Below are positions 60,715 through 64,000 of a DNA stretch of 64,000 nt, piece after piece. Position 1 is the stretch's first letter; every line of letters begins with the position of its first letter. Location of the stretch: contig CBDUZW010000002.1 in the NCBI GenBank assembly GCA_965371805.1, forward strand, positions 62,001 to 126,000. Direction: 5' to 3'. A model generated the notes under the pieces. It was given only the letters and a program-made list of their open reading frames with translations. It made no database searches and was not told the origin of the DNA. The translations under genes were made by a program, and so were the position numbers. This DNA comes from JAOZTV01 sp965371805. Lineage in GTDB: Bacteria > Acidobacteriota > Aminicenantia > UBA2199.

Positions 60715-62051
60715 CAGTTTATATCAATAACTGGCGTGCTATCGAGTACCTCAAAGGGATGGACAGTAATCGTACACTCATCATCAATCCCCACAACCTC
60801 AACTTCATGTAAACCAATCGGGTTTGGACGGGCAGGTGAGCGGGTTGAAAAGACACCTGTAAGAGGCTTTTCTTTATCCCCTCGAGGATGAATCTGTAAA
60901 ACCGAACGATCAGCAAGATGGAGCCAGGTTAAGAGTACCAATCGACTTCCAACCGCAACGCCTTTAAGAGCTGTGACATACTCTTTCTTTATAGATATCT
61001 TTGCCTGGGGAGCACCTTCAGTTCCCTGCTTTGGACAATCATTAAGGTTTTTGATTTCTGAGGAAACCGTACCAATACAAATCAGGCTCTGCTCTTTATC
61101 CAATTCTAGTTCATGAGGTTTGAACTGGTAATGCATAAACTCTTTTTTAGACAAACCGATTCCATGCTCTCCAGAGATTGTACCTTTTTTTTCAATTACA
61201 AATTTAAAGATTAAATCCAGCGCCTTAGAGGCATTGGCTTGATCTTTAGGTAATTCCGGATCGATCATAATATTCGTGTGTATATTTCCATCACCAAAAT
61301 GACCAAACATGATTATCAAGAGGTCCAATTCCTTAGCCAGTGAATTGATAAAATCCACGGTCTGGGGAATGTGTTTGATAGGTACTGCAATATCTTCATT
61401 TATTTTTTTTGGTCTTAGATGGGAGATGGCAGGAGAGATATTTCTCCTGATATTCCAAAGTAATTCCTGGTCCTCAAGTGACTGGGCAGCCTGGTGATGG
61501 ACAATATCAAATTCACCAAGGATTTTCTCAAATCCCATTTTTTTCTGTTGGATCTCAATTTCTGTACCATCAATTTCCATTAATACCGAAGCGTTGTGAT
61601 CTTCTTCCTTTTTTAGATTTAAATAATTATATACAGCATTAATTGAGGTGACATCCATGAATTCTAAAACCGAGGGAGATAATCCACTTAAAATAATCTT
61701 TTGGATAAAACTGGCCCCTGCTTTCAAGGATTTAAAATCTATCCTGAATAATATCCTCTGAGCAGGCAGGGGGAGGAGGCGAAGAGCAATCTTGGTGATA
61801 ATTACCAATGTTCCTTCAGAACCCACTATTAGGAATTTAAGATCATAACCTGCTACGTTTTTTAAGGCATAAGACCCAGTTCTAAATTTTTCACCACTCA
61901 TTAAAAAGCCCTCAAGGGCTAAGACATAATTAGAGGTAACTCCATATTTAAAGCAGCGTGGACCTCCTGCATTTTCTGATACATTGCCTCCCAGGGTTGA
62001 GGTTTTTAAGCTGGCAGGATCGGGGGGTAAAAGAGATTCTTCTCCTGGCAA
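60711..62051 (-). CDS. GlcD-like FAD oxidase C-terminal part fused to a TrmO/TsaA-like domain, frameshifted
   Basis: 446 residues. First ~320: GlcD/FAD-linked oxidase from LPPDPASLKTSTLGGNVSEN through HFGDGNIHTNIM and GEHGIGLSKKEFM. The last ~125 (from about residue 322, CIGTVSSEIKNLNDCPKQGT) match TsaA/TrmO, the SAM-dependent tRNA t6A methyltransferase, with GVFSTRSPARPNPIGLHEVEV and LDSTPVIDIN. The N-terminal oxidase half is in the adjacent frame (62006-62410); they meet at a C6 run (62022-62027) that needs a seventh C. The end is cut at the group II intron: the final Trp codon and TGA use intron bases, and family C-terminal residues after TPVIDI are missing. Base composition is much higher in GC than to the left. 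Confidence 0.82.
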   Translation of the reverse strand: MPGEESLLPPDPASLKTSTLGGNVSENAGGPRCFKYGVTSNYVLALEGFLMSGEKFRTGSYALKNVAGYDLKFLIVGSEGTLVIITKIALRLLPLPAQRILFRIDFKSLKAGASFIQKIILSGLSPSVLEFMDVTSINAVYNYLNLKKEEDHNASVLMEIDGTEIEIQQKKMGFEKILGEFDIVHHQAAQSLEDQELLWNIRRNISPAISHLRPKKINEDIAVPIKHIPQTVDFINSLAKELDLLIIMFGHFGDGNIHTNIMIDPELPKDQANASKALDLIFKFVIEKKGTISGEHGIGLSKKEFMHYQFKPHELELDKEQSLICIGTVSSEIKNLNDCPKQGTEGAPQAKISIKKEYVTALKGVAVGSRLVLLTWLHLADRSVLQIHPRGDKEKPLTGVFSTRSPARPNPIGLHEVEVVGIDDECTITVHPFEVLDSTPVIDINW

Positions 62052-62410
62052 GCTTGGATTAGTTCACCGGTAATTACACCAGGCTGAACTTCTGCAATCA
62101 TGTTTTCTTCATCAATTTCCAGAATTTTGTCCATTTTGGTAAAGGAGATCACAATTCCGCCAAAAATGGGAACGGCTCCACCTGAATATCCAACTCCCGC
62201 TCCTCTGGGTACAATAGGGATGTTGTATTTATTGGCAAAGTCAATTGTATTTTTTATGTCTATCTCTTCTGTGGGGATGACCACTGCTTCCGGCTGGTAA
62301 GTTTGCTGGGTGGCATCAAAGGCATAGGAAGAAAGATATTCCGGCTGGAGGAAAACTTTGTCCTTTCCAACCAATTTTTTTAATTTCTTAAAAACCAATG
62401 GATCAGTCAT
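62006..62410 (-). CDS. GlcD-like FAD oxidase, N-terminal fragment (upstream half of the frameshifted gene)
   Basis: FAD-binding domain of a glycolate/D-lactate oxidase: YAFDATQQTYQPEAVVIPTE, VPRGAGVGYSGGAVPIFGGI, and the FAD pattern EVQPGVITGELIQ. It reaches LFYPP and then leaves the conserved LFYPPDPAS sequence for a wrong frame because one base is missing in the C6 run at 62022-62027. I chose ATG 62410, preceded by GGAT; the 62428 TTG touches the speD stop. It belongs with the 60711-62051 part as one gene. Confidence 0.8.
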   Translation of the reverse strand: MTDPLVFKKLKKLVGKDKVFLQPEYLSSYAFDATQQTYQPEAVVIPTEEIDIKNTIDFANKYNIPIVPRGAGVGYSGGAVPIFGGIVISFTKMDKILEIDEENMIAEVQPGVITGELIQACQEKNLFYPPILPA

Positions 62411-62428
62411 TAAACAAATTATATCCAA

Positions 62429-62815
62429 TCATTCTGAAGGTTTGTGCGGTAATTTATGGGGAAAGTCAAACATCCCCCTTTTTATCTCTGAAAGTGAAAG
62501 ATTTTTACAGTTAAGTTTCTCTTTGATATAAGAAACAGCCTTATTATTGTCAATTATATTTCCACAGGTGAAGATGTCCAGGGCACAGTAGTTGTGTTCA
62601 GGCCAGGTATGGATTGAAAAATGGGATTCAGCAATCATTACAAAACAGCTGACTCCATGAGGTGAGAATTTATGTGATCTTGATTCGATAGCAGTGGCAC
62701 CGGAAACCTTTACTGCTTCCAGTAAAATTTTTTCTAAAAGTTCTCTATTGTTTAAAATATTGACATCACAATCATATAACTCTGCGATTAAGTGATTACC
62801 TAAATTCTGTATCAT
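62429..62815 (-). CDS. speD: S-adenosylmethionine decarboxylase proenzyme
   Basis: 128 residues, the bacterial type. HKFSPHGVSCFVMIAESHFS and IHTWPEHNYCALDIFTCG hold the Glu-Ser self-cleavage site (AES), which makes the pyruvoyl group, and the conserved His. It supplies aminopropyl donor for spermidine synthesis. Just upstream of the damaged oxidase gene (adjacent). Higher-GC region like its neighbours. Confidence 0.95.
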   Translation of the reverse strand: MIQNLGNHLIAELYDCDVNILNNRELLEKILLEAVKVSGATAIESRSHKFSPHGVSCFVMIAESHFSIHTWPEHNYCALDIFTCGNIIDNNKAVSYIKEKLNCKNLSLSEIKRGMFDFPHKLPHKPSE

Positions 62816-62958
62816 TGTTTAATTATCTTTTTTTAAAACCAAATTAAAATATACTATACACCTTGCAGAGTTGTCAATGTTTTTATTTATTTGCAGTCGA
62901 AAAACTATCATGAATTATATTTGGGGGTATTTCAAATCCATAAATCCATGCACCGTCC

Positions 62959-63654
62959 CTAATTGTTTCTCCAGAGATTGATAATTATTAAGATGCAATT
63001 GGTGGTTAGGACACCTACCAGTAAAATTCCGAAGATTAGTATTAATATAGCAAAGTTATCCGAAACTTTACATAACCACCAGCTTGAAACATCAATGATC
63101 AATGCAAAAAAGGGAATAAGTCCCAAGCTTAGTCTCAACTTTGAGGGGTAACTAGTTGACAGGAGGAATCCTGAAGTGATAAGGATGATTAAGCTGATTC
63201 CCAATAGGTGATAGTGGGTAGAAGATAATAACTTTTTGGCAGGTATTCCCTTCTCCTGAATAAGAGGAGCAAAATCACCCCAATAGAGGAGAGAAATACT
63301 GGCTTGTGTGCTGTGGCCCCCATGGCACTGGATACAGTTTGTTCTTAATATTGGATCAATATCCTTGTAATAATTATAATATGGACCATCTTCAAAAGCC
63401 CACTGATCAAGTGTTCTAAACTGGCTCTCATCAGAAATGTGTTTTCTCATGGAGGTGTGAATAGCTCTTCTAAAGGGAGAATATGCGTATTTTATTTCCA
63501 CTTTTTTTAAAGTGGGGAGATCCAGACTATTTTGAAAAAGGGAGGTATTGACCAATATTACACTGCCTATTATGGCAATAAGGAGCAGAGTTAAAAAAAA
63601 GGTCATCAATAATTTATAATGGTAATCTAATTTGTTTAGGTTGAATTTTTTCAT
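62959..63654 (-). CDS. Membrane protein with a CxxCH heme-c motif
   Basis: 231 residues. An N-terminal helix (about 17-36), an outside domain with one heme-binding CIQCH (in LRTNCIQCHGGHSTQ), and three or so C-terminal helices (about 147-169, 172-190, 198-222). It looks like a cytochrome-c-type membrane component of an electron-transfer complex, but I cannot name it. Its start overlaps the end of the upstream frame at 63651-63654 (ATGA), suggesting co-translation. Confidence 0.75.
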   Translation of the reverse strand: MKKFNLNKLDYHYKLLMTFFLTLLLIAIIGSVILVNTSLFQNSLDLPTLKKVEIKYAYSPFRRAIHTSMRKHISDESQFRTLDQWAFEDGPYYNYYKDIDPILRTNCIQCHGGHSTQASISLLYWGDFAPLIQEKGIPAKKLLSSTHYHLLGISLIILITSGFLLSTSYPSKLRLSLGLIPFFALIIDVSSWWLCKVSDNFAILILIFGILLVGVLTTNCILIIINLWRNN

Positions 63655-64000
63655 TTTATTTTAAGGGAGGAAACAAAGGGGATATTTCCCCTTTTTAGTA
63701 TCTCCTCGGCAATTTCAACTCCTCTAGTTAGGGTTTCTTCAAGAACCGGCAATCCACAAACATCAAGCGGGCCCAAAAATCCCATCCATAGGAGAGGAGT
63801 TCATATCTCTCTTTTTTAGGATTATAGGGAAAGGAAGCATAGAGGGAAAAAACATGGGGATTGTGACTTTCCCATTGGGGGGTTCTTTGGTATTGGTTGT
63901 TTATATATCCAAGGTTCCAGGATTTATATCTGACATTTTCCCAGGCAACACTGCCCTTGGGAAATTCAGGGAGACTTTTTAAAAATATGGTTGCCACCAT
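63651..64000 (-). CDS. Uncharacterised protein, 3' part at window edge, with one-base frame break
   Basis: The frame from 64000 reads MVATIFLKSLPEFPKGSVAW and continues to YELLSYGWDF, then diverges to a stop at 63728. Another frame starting at ATG 63785 continues LGPLDVCGLPVLEETLTRG and ends in ATGA overlapping the start of the cytochrome-like gene, as expected of a true end. The frames join if the run of five T (coding strand; 63775-63779 on plus) has one more base. The beginning may lie beyond the window. Family not recognised. Same direction of base loss as in the oxidase gene. Confidence 0.5.

Noticed and set aside
1..64000. CRISPR array or long direct repeats
   Set aside because: No regularly spaced repeat/spacer pattern seen anywhere by eye.

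Overview
The window is a stretch of a low-GC bacterial chromosome (very AT-rich over most of its length, clearly richer in GC after about 60,715). The gene set points to a Gram-negative-type, anaerobic or facultative bacterium. Evidence for an outer envelope is a CMP-KDO synthase (kdsB), a DUF3187-like outer-membrane protein and a bactofilin. Evidence for hydrogen metabolism is a complete membrane-bound [NiFe]-hydrogenase operon with Tat signals. There are also an EtfAB/acyl-CoA dehydrogenase set, a PilT ATPase and a PknB-like kinase. I cannot assign a phylum from the sequence; an uncultured lineage is plausible.

Layout. 1-616 is the 5' part of purD. 765-3839 is a forward cluster yggS-yggT-divIVA-recA plus a membrane protein. 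3792-7331 is a reverse operon (Ser/Thr kinase, TPR protein, nucleotidyltransferase), divergent from a CHAT/TPR protein (7457-10102). 10080-14045 is the replication-origin region: recF, dnaN and dnaA on the minus strand with DnaA-box-like clusters on both sides of dnaA. 14045-19187 runs forward: small membrane protein, rsmG, parA, parB, bactofilin, kdsB, pyrG. Two perfect parS sites lie inside coding sequence, and one contains the parA start codon. 19285-22905 is etfB-etfA-acyl-CoA dehydrogenase (minus). 23332-28551 is the hydrogenase operon, with an operator-like palindrome pair upstream and a strong terminator downstream.

Between rarA (29181-30479) and purL (39006-42776) lies a defence island. 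It starts with a tightly coupled four-gene cassette: a double-GHKL histidine-kinase-like protein, a stand-alone receiver, an HNH nuclease and a gamma-class adenine methyltransferase. A zone of gene wreckage (RhuM remnant and another decayed frame) follows, then a C5-cytosine methyltransferase overlapping a BsuBI/PstI-type endonuclease. The four-gene cassette is my best candidate for an undescribed system: a two-component phosphorelay apparently wired to a nuclease and a protecting methylase.

42907-58242 is ordinary core and accessory content: an SLC13-type transporter, a DUF4388/DnaJ/TPR protein, purN behind a tRNA-Leu(CAG), a lytic transglycosylase split by one base at a homopolymer, alaS, pilT, a POT-family transporter with a large inserted domain, and two glycosyltransferases. 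A group II intron with its reverse transcriptase occupies 58811-60714. Beyond it, composition changes abruptly and genes are damaged: a GlcD-like oxidase fused to a TrmO/TsaA domain is frameshifted and stops at the intron border, and another gene at the right edge also has a one-base frame break. The intron, a multicopy type of element, lies exactly at the compositional boundary, so this may be a recombination junction or a metagenome assembly chimera.
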